In this document: positions 1 to 8,181 of the stretch, in pieces | Layout of the letters: each line of letters opens with the position of its first letter | Numbering within the stretch: the first letter of the stretch is position 1 | Assembly: GCF_018130165.1 (NCBI RefSeq) | Contig: NZ_JAFCLZ010000004.1 | Span: 300,644-364,643 of the forward strand | Reading direction: 5' to 3' | DNA: 64,000 nt | Source of the DNA: Bradyrhizobium sp. JYMT SZCCT0180 | Lineage (GTDB): Bacteria; Pseudomonadota; Alphaproteobacteria; Rhizobiales; Xanthobacteraceae | Notes under the pieces: model-generated | What the model saw: only the letters and a program-made list of their open reading frames with translations | Told to the model about the DNA's origin: nothing | Database searches by the model: none | Program-made: the position numbers and the translations under genes

Positions 1-121
1 TGAACGCCGGTACCCCAGGGATGCCGGCCTGCTTCAATCGCCGTTGATGACTCTCGTTAGCAGAGCGCGGCGCTCATCGGTAGCGAAACCAGCCAGGATT
101 TTCCCACGGCGCCGACCGGCA

Positions 122-1567
122 TCATTTCACCCTTGCCGTGGCCGCGATCAGCTCCTTGCCGTCAGAGGTCCTGATCGTCAGCTCGACCTGTTCGGCGCTT
201 CCACCTGCAGGAATCGGCGCAAAAATGCGATTGCCGTTTTTCGGGTCGGCCGTCACGGCATCGTCGAACAAGACGGCGTCGCCGCGTTTCATGATGATGC
301 GCAGCGGTGCCACAGGTTCAATGCTGAAGAACTGAAGGCTGGCGCCGGACGCCTCGGCGACAAGATTGATCAGGATATTCGCGTTCGCATGCGTCACGTT
401 GCTCATGCCGACGGTCGGGCTGTAAGTTTCCGGAATCGACACCTCGCTCCGCGCCGGAAACGCGGCGCTGTGGAAAAACTCGTCCGACACCCCCGCCCAT
501 AATTCGACATAAGGCCGCGCCGGGTTTGGATCCTTGCGCTGGTCGGTTTCGTTCGTGAACGAGGCAAATCCCCACGTCCACATTTTCAGGCCGCGCGTGA
601 TCGTGTTGTCCGCGATGCGGATGATTCCCTCTTCATTGTCGTGGTTGATCACGCCCCAGAAATTGCCGCCCTGCATGTCCGGCGCCGCATAGGCGATGCC
701 CATCGTCGGCCAGTTCCTGAAGTAGCGCAGCTTTTCGAATCGGCGGGTGCCCACGCCGGCACCCGCGTCGCTCTCGGACAAATTCTTCGACCAGGCAGGT
801 GTGCGGTAGGCCGCGATCGGCGCGATGATCTCGGCGCCGCCGGTGGTCCTCGGATTGTCCGGATCCGATCCCGGCGCCAGCGTCGTGCAGGTCCAGTACT
901 CGTACGGGATTGTCTTGTCGCTTGGGTTCTTCAGCACCAGGCGTGCGTCGACCGCGGCACGATCGGCCTTCAGCGTCACAAAGTAAGTCGCTTCGATGCC
1001 GCTCGATCCTTTCCTGAATTTCCCCGGTGCTGCCGCATATTCGAAATTATCCGTCAGCGACATCGACACCGTCACTTCGTCGGCACTCTCTTTCACAACT
1101 TTGAAATCCCAGGGTTTCGACCACGTCCTGCCGTGCTCGGCATCCGGAAAGGTGGGAAAAATGCCGCCATACACCATCAGCCAGTCGTAATAGAAATTGC
1201 CTTCGTCCATTCCGTAGGGCACGCCGACTTCCGTGCGATATAGCTGTTCATGGCCGGTCGGCTTGTAGATGATGGAAAGAATGCGCCCGCCGAATTCGGG
1301 CAGCAGCACGACTTTCAGATAGCGGTTCTCGAGCACCCGGCCCTTGAACGCGCGATCGATGAAGGTGCTCTTGTCGAGCGACCCGTTGATGAAACCGTTC
1401 TGTTCGGTGGTCGCGTATTTGACGGTGCTCCAATGGATCGCCTGCTCACTGAGCGACACCCGGTCCGGCGCCGCCGACGCCGCAAGCGAGGCTTGAAATG
1501 TCCAGATCGCCGAAATCACGCCGGCCATGAAGCGGAGACTGATACGCGAGGAAGCACCAATTGCCAT
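122..1567 (-). CDS. Secreted DUF5107-like (aldose-epimerase-fold) protein
   Basis: The 481-residue protein starts with a hydrophobic stretch ending in an Ala-rich segment (about residues 1-33), consistent with export by a signal peptide. The region around residues 80-110, with LENRYLKVVLLPEFGGRI and then YKPTGHEQLYR, matches the beta-sandwich start of DUF5107 and galactose-mutarotase-like proteins. Such proteins usually bind or modify carbohydrate; no substrate can be read here. It stands alone on the minus strand, with no sugar-transport genes nearby. The ATG at 1567 is the natural start because it opens the signal peptide. Family is fairly sure, function unknown. Confidence 0.75.
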   Translation of the reverse strand: MAIGASSRISLRFMAGVISAIWTFQASLAASAAPDRVSLSEQAIHWSTVKYATTEQNGFINGSLDKSTFIDRAFKGRVLENRYLKVVLLPEFGGRILSIIYKPTGHEQLYRTEVGVPYGMDEGNFYYDWLMVYGGIFPTFPDAEHGRTWSKPWDFKVVKESADEVTVSMSLTDNFEYAAAPGKFRKGSSGIEATYFVTLKADRAAVDARLVLKNPSDKTIPYEYWTCTTLAPGSDPDNPRTTGGAEIIAPIAAYRTPAWSKNLSESDAGAGVGTRRFEKLRYFRNWPTMGIAYAAPDMQGGNFWGVINHDNEEGIIRIADNTITRGLKMWTWGFASFTNETDQRKDPNPARPYVELWAGVSDEFFHSAAFPARSEVSIPETYSPTVGMSNVTHANANILINLVAEASGASLQFFSIEPVAPLRIIMKRGDAVLFDDAVTADPKNGNRIFAPIPAGGSAEQVELTIRTSDGKELIAATARVK

Positions 1568-1709
1568 TGACGTGGCCTTCGACTGACCGGGCGATCCTAT
1601 CGCGCAGCGGCCGGTTTGTTGAGGCGATTAGGAGCGATTTCTCGTGCCGGCTCGAAGTATTCCACTTCGTGCCAGGCTCGCGGCAACGCTGTCGCCGCCG
1701 CGTTCCGCT

Positions 1710-2273
1710 TCAAATGCAAAGGCTGAGTATCTTGATGCGGCAGTCGCTTGATTTTGGCCGGGATGCGGGAGCGGCGTCACGTTTCACAGCAACAAGCGGC
1801 TCCGCCTCTTTCTTGTTCTTGCCCTTGGGGCGCTTCGGCTCGTAATCGCCGGCGATCACCATGGCCCAGTAGGTGCGCTTGCCGCTGGCGTCTCTCGCGC
1901 TCGCGATCCCGACGCGTGACGCATTCTGCAACAGCAGGTTCTTGCGGTGCCCGGAGGAGTCGATCCACTGGCCGAGCGTCTTCTCGAAACTCTCGTATCC
2001 ATAGGCAATGTTCTCGGCGGCGCGACCCGCACCCGCCGGCGCGACCCGCTTGGTGAACGGGCCGAGTACATCGTGGCTAAGCTCATTCTTCGCCGCCATC
2101 GCTCGCGCCTGATCCATCGCGATGCGGTCGAGGGTCGCATCGCGCACGACGCGGACCTGGCCATGCTTGAGCCGAAAGCCGGAGATCAGGTCAGCCGGCG
2201 ACTCGGCGGCCATCGCTGGCGCGGCCAGCAGCAAAACGCCTGCGGCCAGTACGCCAAAGGCGCAACGTGTCAT
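1710..2273 (-). CDS. CAP-domain (SCP/PR1-like) secreted protein
   Basis: This is a small exported protein of 187 residues with an N-terminal signal peptide (hydrophobic run ending APAMAA). The CAP fold is supported by the His of the ELSHD segment, the AENIAYG motif and the later WIDSSGHRKNLL segment with its second His. These are typical of bacterial YkwD-like CAP proteins, whose biochemical role is mostly unknown. A short basic linker and a Cys-containing tail (CRIKILSLC) follow the domain. The chosen ATG has a GGGG stretch five bases upstream; an ATG 18 bases earlier is the alternative. Confidence 0.8.
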   Translation of the reverse strand: MTRCAFGVLAAGVLLLAAPAMAAESPADLISGFRLKHGQVRVVRDATLDRIAMDQARAMAAKNELSHDVLGPFTKRVAPAGAGRAAENIAYGYESFEKTLGQWIDSSGHRKNLLLQNASRVGIASARDASGKRTYWAMVIAGDYEPKRPKGKNKKEAEPLVAVKRDAAPASRPKSSDCRIKILSLCI

Positions 2274-2412
2274 CGTCCCCCAAATACCCATTGTTCAATA
2301 AACCGGCGCCATATCTGGCTGCTTATCCATCGTCAATGTGGACGACTCAAGGCACGGGGTATGTATTCCCCGCATGTGACCGACAGCGCGCGGTTTGCAG
2401 GCAATCGCCTCC

Positions 2413-2772
2413 TCAGCCGCAGTTCCAGACCGCTCCGACCGGCGTCCGCGTCCAGCAAGGACCAAAACTGCCGCCATTGTAGCGGCCGCCGTAAAAGCCG
2501 GGCCGGCCGAAATAGTGCCAGGCGCCGTCGTACCCGTAATAACTTGGGACCGGATCGATATACCAGGGCCGCTGGTTGCGACGCGCCGCGCGCAAAACCG
2601 CGGCTCTCTGGGTGTAAGCCGGGCGGCTGTTGTTCGGCGGCTGATGATAGCCCGGCAGGAAGCCGTAGCCCTGCCAGCGTGGCGCCGGCCGCTTATGAGC
2701 CGGGGCAGCCGGCGCGACGACCGGCAGGAGTGAAAGGACGACAGCAATCAATGCAAACACGAAGCGCGACAT
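2413..2772 (-). CDS. Small secreted Tyr/Gly/Pro-rich protein of unknown function
   Basis: The 119-residue product has a clear signal peptide (about residues 1-22, ending APAAPA). The mature part is rich in Tyr, Gly, Pro and Arg (WQGYGFLPGYHQPP, later YYGYDGAWHYFGRPGFYGG) and has two Cys near the C-terminus (PCWTRTPVGAVWNCG), which may form a disulfide. It resembles the many short exported aromatic/Gly-rich proteins of Bradyrhizobium, none with a firm function. It is a single gene between the CAP protein and the NTF2-like gene. Confidence 0.65.
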   Translation of the reverse strand: MSRFVFALIAVVLSLLPVVAPAAPAHKRPAPRWQGYGFLPGYHQPPNNSRPAYTQRAAVLRAARRNQRPWYIDPVPSYYGYDGAWHYFGRPGFYGGRYNGGSFGPCWTRTPVGAVWNCG

Positions 2773-3036
2773 GAGCGCACCATAGACGGACGGCTGTTAG
2801 GAGGCGATTCAAATCTAAGTGCACGGTCCAGCGCGACTTTTTCCCGTTTGCTTGCGAGCGGCTGCTTTGCGCCAACAGCGACTATTCCCCTCAGCGGACA
2901 TTGCGCCGCCGTATTTCAGCTCAACTGGGCCGGTTCTCGCTCGCCTCTTCGCCTCGAAGTGCTAGAATTTGGTGTGCTGGGGGTTTGCAATGCTCAGCGC
3001 CGATCGGCGCCGGCTCACTCATAAGGGAGCGTGATC

Positions 3037-3474
3037 ATGGCGAATGTAATCGATATCGCAAAGGCCGCAGTCATCGCATACAACGAAAAGGACTGGAGCA
3101 AGGCCAGGGACATCCTGGCTGCCAACGCCGTGTACGACGAGAAGGGAACGAACCGTCGCATCAAGGGCGCCGGCGAGATCATCGAGGCCTGGCAGGGCTG
3201 GGCCAAGGCCTTCCCCGATTCGAAAGCCACATTCGTGCGCGAGTTCGCAAGCGGGGACACCGCGGTCCTCGAGCTTGTGTGGAAAGGCACTCACACGGGC
3301 CCGCTACAGACACCGGCAGGTACCATTCCGCCTTCGAACAAGCGGATCGAGGTGCCGGCCTGCCAGATCGTCCAGGTCGAGGGTGGTAAGGCCAAGAGCG
3401 CCGCGCACTACTTCGACCTTCTGACGATGCTCGCGCAGATCGGTGCCAGTGGAGCGGTAAAGACTGCCGCGTGA
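3037..3474 (+). CDS. NTF2-like / SnoaL-type protein
   Basis: This 145-residue cytosolic protein shows the pattern of the SnoaL/NTF2-like superfamily: an N-terminal helix (IAKAAVIAYNEKDW), a short strand (YDEKGTNRRIKGAGEIIEAWQGW) and a series of strands (KATFVREFASGDTAVLELVWKG). Such proteins are small cyclases, isomerases or ligand binders; the substrate cannot be told. The ATG at 3037 is preferred over the GTG at 3031 because AAGGGAG lies seven bases upstream. A GC-rich hairpin follows the stop. Confidence 0.75.
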   Translation: MANVIDIAKAAVIAYNEKDWSKARDILAANAVYDEKGTNRRIKGAGEIIEAWQGWAKAFPDSKATFVREFASGDTAVLELVWKGTHTGPLQTPAGTIPPSNKRIEVPACQIVQVEGGKAKSAAHYFDLLTMLAQIGASGAVKTAA

Positions 3475-3503
3475 AGGCAAGGCCGTTCCGTCCAATTGGA
3501 GAA

Positions 3504-3527
3504 GCCCGCCGGCATGAACCGGCGGGC
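3504..3527 (+). terminator. GC-rich hairpin after the NTF2-like gene
   Basis: GCCCGCCGG and CCGGCGGGC form a perfect 9-bp stem around a 6-base loop 30 bases after the NTF2-like stop codon. There is no T-run, so it may be an RNA-stabilising hairpin or weak terminator. Confidence 0.4.
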
Positions 3528-3661
3528 GCACGAAGGACGACGATCGAAGCCAGGCTCATCCGCAGACTCGGGCAGCACCACGATCGGCGAACTCGTCGGC
3601 ACTGCCGGACTCGGCGCGCCATGATCGTGCCGACGGACTTTCAGTAGAACCTCGCTGTGCC

Positions 3662-4432
3662 CTACGCCGCGAAATACCCGCCGTCGACGACCTGCGACGC
3701 GCCGGTCATGAACGACGCCTTGTCGGAGCACATCCAGACCACGGCTTCGGCGATCTCCTCGGGCACGCCCATGCGGTTCATCGGCACCTTCGCCAAGGTG
3801 GCATCGAGCCGCGTCTCCACCACCTCTTTGGTCATGGGTGTGGTGATATAGCCGGGATTGACGCAGTTCACGCGGATGCCGTCCTGCGCATATTCGATCG
3901 CCGCGGTCTTCGTCAGCCCAACCACGCCGTGCTTTGCCGCCACATAGTGCCCGGATGTCGCCAGACCGATCAGCCCGGCGATCGAGGCGGTGTTGACGAT
4001 AGCGCCGCCACCGCCTTGCGCCAGCATCTGCACGATCTCGTGCTTCATGCAGAGCCACACGCCGGTGAGGTTGATCGCGAGCATGGTGTCGAACGAGATC
4101 TGGCTGAGTTCGTGCAGGCGCTGGCGTCCGGGGCCAACCGATCCGCCCGCAACGCCGGCATTGTTGAAGGCGCAGTCGATCCGTCCATAGGCCGCCACGG
4201 TGCGCGCGATCATCGCGGCAACGTCGGCTTCCGCGGTGACGTCGCCGCCGATCGCAATGGCCTGACCGCCGGCCGCGTTGATCAGGGCGACGGTGCCGGC
4301 CGCGCTTTCCTCGGTGCGGTCGGCCACCGCCACCCGCGCACCCTCGCGCGCCATTGCCAGCGACGTCGCGCGCCCGATGCCCGAAGCGCCGCCCGTCACC
4401 AGCGCCACCTTGCGCTCAAGAATGCCTGCCAT
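3662..4432 (-). CDS. SDR family NAD(P)-dependent oxidoreductase
   Basis: This is a classical short-chain dehydrogenase of 256 residues, the usual family length. It has the cofactor motif TGGASGIG near the N-terminus, NNAG in the middle, the catalytic Tyr-x-x-x-Lys (YVAAK), and a C-terminal end in DGGYFAA. Asp in the VAVADR segment at the end of the second strand suggests NAD preference. An AGGGAG ribosome site precedes the ATG. The substrate is unknown; it resembles the glucose-1-dehydrogenase/3-oxoacyl-reductase branch. It is a single gene, divergent from the next SDR. Confidence 0.85.
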   Translation of the reverse strand: MAGILERKVALVTGGASGIGRATSLAMAREGARVAVADRTEESAAGTVALINAAGGQAIAIGGDVTAEADVAAMIARTVAAYGRIDCAFNNAGVAGGSVGPGRQRLHELSQISFDTMLAINLTGVWLCMKHEIVQMLAQGGGGAIVNTASIAGLIGLATSGHYVAAKHGVVGLTKTAAIEYAQDGIRVNCVNPGYITTPMTKEVVETRLDATLAKVPMNRMGVPEEIAEAVVWMCSDKASFMTGASQVVDGGYFAA

Positions 4433-4752
4433 GTCTGTTTTCTCCCTCTACTGACGCCCGTTGAGAATGGGCTGGAATTGGCGGCGTTCGCATTTTCTGC
4501 CGATGCGCGCCCGCGGCTTCAGCTATGGCACGATTTTCGTCCGCATGCCTGCATGCCTCCCGTCGGACTCTGCATCGCTCGGTGGATCGGGCTTGTCGGC
4601 GAGATGACGAGCACCGGTAGTTGTGGTCTACCTGTCGCGGCACAGTGAGCCTTGAAGGCAAAAAAATCCGGCATCGACGCCGGCGTCTGTGATTGTTCCT
4701 TGCCAGCGGCCGGGTGGCGCTCGGGCTGGCATCAAGAAGGGTGGATCATTTG
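4433..4752. other. Intergenic region between two divergent SDR genes
   Basis: About 320 bases between divergent dehydrogenase genes. It must hold both promoters. I see no convincing ORF, repeat or clear operator here. Confidence 0.5.
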
Positions 4753-5511
4753 ATGGCTGCAATCTATCCAGATCTCGAGGGCAAGTCTGTCCTGGTCACG
4801 GGCGGTGGGTCGGGGATAGGCGCGTCGATCGTGCGTGCCTTCGCGCGGCAGAAGGCCAAAGTCGGCTTTCTGGACATCGCCAGAGACCCTTCGACACGGT
4901 TGGTCGATGAACTCGCTTCACAGGGCTTTGCAGTCCGATATGAATATTGCGATGTGACCAACATCGATCATTTGCGCGCCGCGATCGGCCGGATCAGGGC
5001 CGGCAATGGGCCGATTCGCGTGTTGATCAACAACGCGGCGCATGATGACCGGCATTCGGTCGAGAGCGTCACGCCCGAATATTGGGACGACAGAATTGCC
5101 GTCAACCTGAAGCACCAGTTCTTTGCCGCTCAAGCCGTCCTGCCGGACATGCAGGCCGAGAAAGACGGCGCTATCGTCAATTTCGGATCGATCTCCTGGA
5201 TGACCGCGCAAGGCGGGATGCCGGTGTACACCGCTTCGAAGTCGGCCGTACTTGGATTGACGCGCGGGCTCGCTCGCGATTACGGCGCCTGGAATATCCG
5301 CGTCAACGCCGTCGTTCCCGGCTGGATCATGACGGAGCGTCAGATCGAAAAATGGGTGACGCCGCAAGGCGAGGCCGACCTGATGAAGGCGCAGTGCCTG
5401 AAGCGCAAACTCTATCCGGACGACATCTCCCGGGTCGTGGTGTTCCTGGCCTCGGAAGAAGCGAGCGCGTGCACCAGCCAGCACTATGTCGTCGACGGTG
5501 GGAGAACGTGA
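4753..5511 (+). CDS. SDR family oxidoreductase
   Basis: This second short-chain dehydrogenase (252 residues) has LVTGGGSGIG at the N-terminus, NNAA in place of NNAG, the catalytic pair in YTASK, and a C-terminal VVDGGRT. It differs enough from the neighbouring SDR not to be a recent duplicate. AAGAAGG lies 12 bases before the ATG; a TTG one codon earlier is possible. It converges on the radical SAM gene, ending 28 bases from it. Substrate unknown; the sequence is consistent with a sugar or polyol dehydrogenase. Confidence 0.85.
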   Translation: MAAIYPDLEGKSVLVTGGGSGIGASIVRAFARQKAKVGFLDIARDPSTRLVDELASQGFAVRYEYCDVTNIDHLRAAIGRIRAGNGPIRVLINNAAHDDRHSVESVTPEYWDDRIAVNLKHQFFAAQAVLPDMQAEKDGAIVNFGSISWMTAQGGMPVYTASKSAVLGLTRGLARDYGAWNIRVNAVVPGWIMTERQIEKWVTPQGEADLMKAQCLKRKLYPDDISRVVVFLASEEASACTSQHYVVDGGRT

Positions 5512-5539
5512 AGGACGATTTTGAGCCAGGCGTATCTGT

Positions 5540-6733
5540 CTAGGCGCCAGCCAGGGCGTCGCGCACGTCGAGGCGTTCCCCGTCCGGTTTGCTGACGTAC
5601 AGGTGGTTAGCCAGCACCGATTGCATGTTCTCAAACATCGAATAGAGGTCGTCACAATAGACTGACGGATTGTCGTAGCCGTTCGTTTTGGAAAAACGAT
5701 GCGGAAGATAGCCGCCGCCGCAGGCGTTCATGAATTTGCATTGCTGGCATTTCGCGGCAAGTTGGATGGAAGCGTCGCGCGCGGCTTTCCAGCGCGGCTC
5801 GTTCCTGACGTCGTCGATCGCATGCTCGAAAATGTTGAATTTCGTTCGCGTGACGCCGTCGCCGGCAATCCGCAACACATCGTGCGCCTCGACGGAACCG
5901 TCGGTCATGACGGTGCAGAGTTCGATGGGTTTGTAGCCGACGCCCTCGGTCGGCGAATTGTTGCCGAGCATAGCGGTGATCATGTCGCTGATGATCCGGA
6001 TGTCGGCCGTGGGTTTGGTTCGGTTGGCCTCCAGCCACAGGTCGAACAGGCCGTTGTAGAACGAACCAACGGATGCAGGGGTCTCATCCACCGTGGCATC
6101 GGGGATCATGATGTCGTAGCTGGTAATTCCGCATTCCGCGAAAAACTCGACATATTGCTTTGGCGGGTAAGCGGGATTGCAGACGGCGAGGGCGGTCATG
6201 CCGATGTCGCGCGATGCAAGCATCCGTGCGGCCCGTTCCGCCGCGGCGTGGGTGCCGGTGCCCTGAAACGTCTTGCGGTGAATGTCGTGAATGTGTTCGG
6301 GCCCATCCAGGCTGATCGCGACCGAAATGTTGCGAGCCTCGAAACAGTCCAGCCATTCATCGTCGATCAGCACGCCGTTGGTAGTCACCGCGATCGGTAC
6401 GTCGCAGCCGGTTCGTGACGAGATGCCTTCGCAGGCCTCGGCAATACGGTGAAAATTTTCGACTCCCCACAGCAGGGGTTCGCCGCCGTGCAGAATGATC
6501 GGGAAATCGACGAGGGAATACCTGGCGACGTGCTCTTCGATGCGCAGCAACAATTGCTGCAGCACTTCGTCGCTCATCAGCTTCGGCTTGTCATAAACCG
6601 CCGCGTCGCGAAACCAGTAGCAATAGGAGCAGTCGATGTTGCATCGTGATGCAACCTTCACAAGCAGCTGCGAGATCGGCTGCTCCTTGAAGCCCAAAGC
6701 ATCTGGCAAAGGGTGAGTATCGTCAGCCGACAT
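5540..6733 (-). CDS. Radical SAM/SPASM peptide maturase (FxsB/GrrM-like)
   Basis: This radical S-adenosylmethionine enzyme has the cluster motif C31-x3-C35-x2-C38 (RCNIDCSYCYW), then LHGGEPLLWG, TTNGVLID and SLDGPEHIHDIHR. Its C-terminal SPASM region carries further Cys (CTVMTDGSV, CQQCKFMNACGGGYL and a late CDD) for auxiliary iron-sulfur clusters. This layout is typical of enzymes that crosslink side chains in ribosomal peptides; the sequence is closest in feel to the FxsB and GrrM types that form three-residue cyclophanes. It lies directly downstream of a small Gly/Phe/Arg-rich gene on the same strand, its likely substrate. The start could also be a TTG at 6769; neither has a strong ribosome site. 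Confidence 0.85.
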   Translation of the reverse strand: MSADDTHPLPDALGFKEQPISQLLVKVASRCNIDCSYCYWFRDAAVYDKPKLMSDEVLQQLLLRIEEHVARYSLVDFPIILHGGEPLLWGVENFHRIAEACEGISSRTGCDVPIAVTTNGVLIDDEWLDCFEARNISVAISLDGPEHIHDIHRKTFQGTGTHAAAERAARMLASRDIGMTALAVCNPAYPPKQYVEFFAECGITSYDIMIPDATVDETPASVGSFYNGLFDLWLEANRTKPTADIRIISDMITAMLGNNSPTEGVGYKPIELCTVMTDGSVEAHDVLRIAGDGVTRTKFNIFEHAIDDVRNEPRWKAARDASIQLAAKCQQCKFMNACGGGYLPHRFSKTNGYDNPSVYCDDLYSMFENMQSVLANHLYVSKPDGERLDVRDALAGA

Positions 6734-6793
6734 GCCGATACCGGGTGGCACGAGGAAACTACGAAGCAAGGCTAGTTAGCGGATATAAGAAGC

Positions 6794-7045
6794 CTAGTAC
6801 CGGATAAATCCGCCCCTGCGGAACCCGCCACCGCCGTAGTATCCTCCGCCTTTACGAAAACCGCCGTACCCTCCGCGGCCGCGAGCAAAACCGCGTCTGA
6901 AGTAAACCTCGGTCGGTGCTACCTCATTTTGCCCACGCAGATCACTCAGTAGCGCCTCGATGCCCTGATGATCGCTCTGGATCGTTGCGCCGGGCCCATG
7001 CAGTTGCAGGACGGTCGATAGAACCTTCAGCGTGGTAATCGGCAT
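6794..7045 (-). CDS. Candidate Gly-rich RiPP precursor peptide (GrrA-like)
   Basis: The 83-residue product has a leader-like N-terminal half (MPITTLKVLSTVLQLHG to about residue 47) and a C-terminal core of Gly, Phe, Tyr and Arg. In the core all five Phe are followed two residues later by a basic residue: FRR, FAR, FRK, FRR and FIR, separated by Gly-rich spacers with YGG units. That Phe-x-basic spacing fits the aromatic-x-x tripeptides crosslinked by cyclophane-forming radical SAM/SPASM enzymes, one of which is encoded just downstream. The ATG has GGAG six bases upstream. Precursor role is inferred from context and composition. Confidence 0.7.
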   Translation of the reverse strand: MPITTLKVLSTVLQLHGPGATIQSDHQGIEALLSDLRGQNEVAPTEVYFRRGFARGRGGYGGFRKGGGYYGGGGFRRGGFIRY

Positions 7046-7121
7046 GCTGTGCTCCGTTTTCTTGCGACGCAATAGAAGGGTCGAACGAAGGCCGGTGTAT
7101 CAAGCAGCTGAGCAACGGGAG

Positions 7122-7148
7122 ATTATACCAACTCCATTGTCGCGGCAA
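7122..7148 (-). promoter_or_regulatory. Putative promoter of the precursor-peptide gene
   Basis: On the minus strand a perfect TATAAT (7127-7122) lies about 77 bases before the peptide ATG, with TTGCCG (7148-7143) 15 bases upstream as a possible -35 box. The spacing is slightly short, so the -35 is uncertain. Confidence 0.4.
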
Positions 7149-7542
7149 TGTGGCGAACTTTCGGTTGAGAGAAAGATTGGAAAACACCATCCTTCAGTTG
7201 AGCAATGAGCCGCGCAGCATCCGTGCTGTTATCCCGTTGCTTTCTCTACCTTCTTCTCAAGTCCGGAAAGATTGCTGCAATGCGCAGATTTCCTGGTCCG
7301 GGGTCGCAAACTTTGGTTTGGAGCCAACGTCCGGCATGCGTCTTGGGGGATGAATGTTCGGGCGCAGCGCGTCGCGAATGCGCATTCAGTTGTCGTCACC
7401 CGCCTTGCGCGCAATTGCGCACTGGAGCGGGTGATCCAGTATCCCAGAGAAAGCAGCGATAGAACCGACAGGCCGCGGCGTACTGGGTCCCCCGCTTTCG
7501 CGGGGGATGACGAACAACTGTGGAGTGGTTAGTCGCCGTTAC
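7149..7542. other. Intergenic region upstream of the peptide gene
   Basis: Between the peptide promoter and regR there is no convincing gene. Its right part is a palindromic repeat element, listed separately; the rest shows no recognisable feature. Confidence 0.5.
7393..7513. repeat. Extragenic palindromic repeat
   Basis: A paired-hairpin element. The outer parts are inverted: GTCACCCGC with GCGGGTGATCC at the left, and ACTGGGTCCCCCGC with GCGGGGGATGAC at the right. It belongs to the GTCCC-type family found at several other places in this window, but with diverged arms. Confidence 0.6.
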
Positions 7543-8097
7543 TTACCGCGGCGCGCGCTTGGCCAGAATCCGCTGCAGGGTGCGGCGGTGCATGTTCAGG
7601 CGCCGCGCGGTTTCCGAGACGTTGCGGTTGCACATTTCATAGATCCGCTGGATGTGCTCCCAGCGCACGCGATCCGCCGACATCGGGTTCGCCGGCAGTT
7701 CGGATTTCTCGGTGCCGCTGGCGAGCAACGCTGCGACCACGTCATCGGCGTCGGCGGGCTTCGAGAGATAGTCGACCGCGCCCATCTTCACCGCCGTGAC
7801 GGCGGTGGCGATGTTGCCGTAACCGGTCAGCACGATCGCGCGCGCCTCGGGGCGCTTGCGCTTCAGCGCCGATACCACGTCGAGCCCGTTACCGTCGCCG
7901 AGCCGCAGATCCACCACGGCGAAAGCCGGCGCGGAACGGCCGATCTGGGCGAGACCGTCGGACACGGTATCGCACGACGTCACGGCGAAGCCGCGGCTTT
8001 CCATCGCGCGCGACAGCCGCTCCAGAAACGGCTTGTCGTCCTCGACGATCAGAAGCGAGCGGTCGGTCAGGTCGTTCAGTTCGGTGATGGCGTTCAA
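7543..8097 (-). CDS. regR: Redox response regulator RegR (ActR/RegA family)
   Basis: This 184-residue regulator has a receiver domain (phospho-acceptor Asp63 in VVDLRLGDGNG, Lys in LSKPAD) and a short C-terminal Fis-type helix-turn-helix (NVSETARRLNMHRRTLQRIL). That is the compact layout of RegA/ActR/PrrA. In Bradyrhizobium the orthologue RegR activates fixR-nifA and redox-controlled genes. The start is a TTG with GGGGGA nine bases upstream; this gives the normal family N-terminus. It is downstream of regS, 84 bases apart, on the same strand. Confidence 0.93.
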   Translation of the reverse strand: MNAITELNDLTDRSLLIVEDDKPFLERLSRAMESRGFAVTSCDTVSDGLAQIGRSAPAFAVVDLRLGDGNGLDVVSALKRKRPEARAIVLTGYGNIATAVTAVKMGAVDYLSKPADADDVVAALLASGTEKSELPANPMSADRVRWEHIQRIYEMCNRNVSETARRLNMHRRTLQRILAKRAPR

Positions 8098-8181
8098 GGT
8101 CGGGTATCCCCCGGTTGCAGTTCAACAAGATATGGCGTTACCAGACGGCGCTGCCAAGGCCTTCAATAGTCGATTAGGTTG

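Noticed and set aside
7150..7353. Small plus-strand frame upstream of the peptide gene
   Set aside because: No ribosome site or family features and it overlaps the putative peptide promoter on the other strand.
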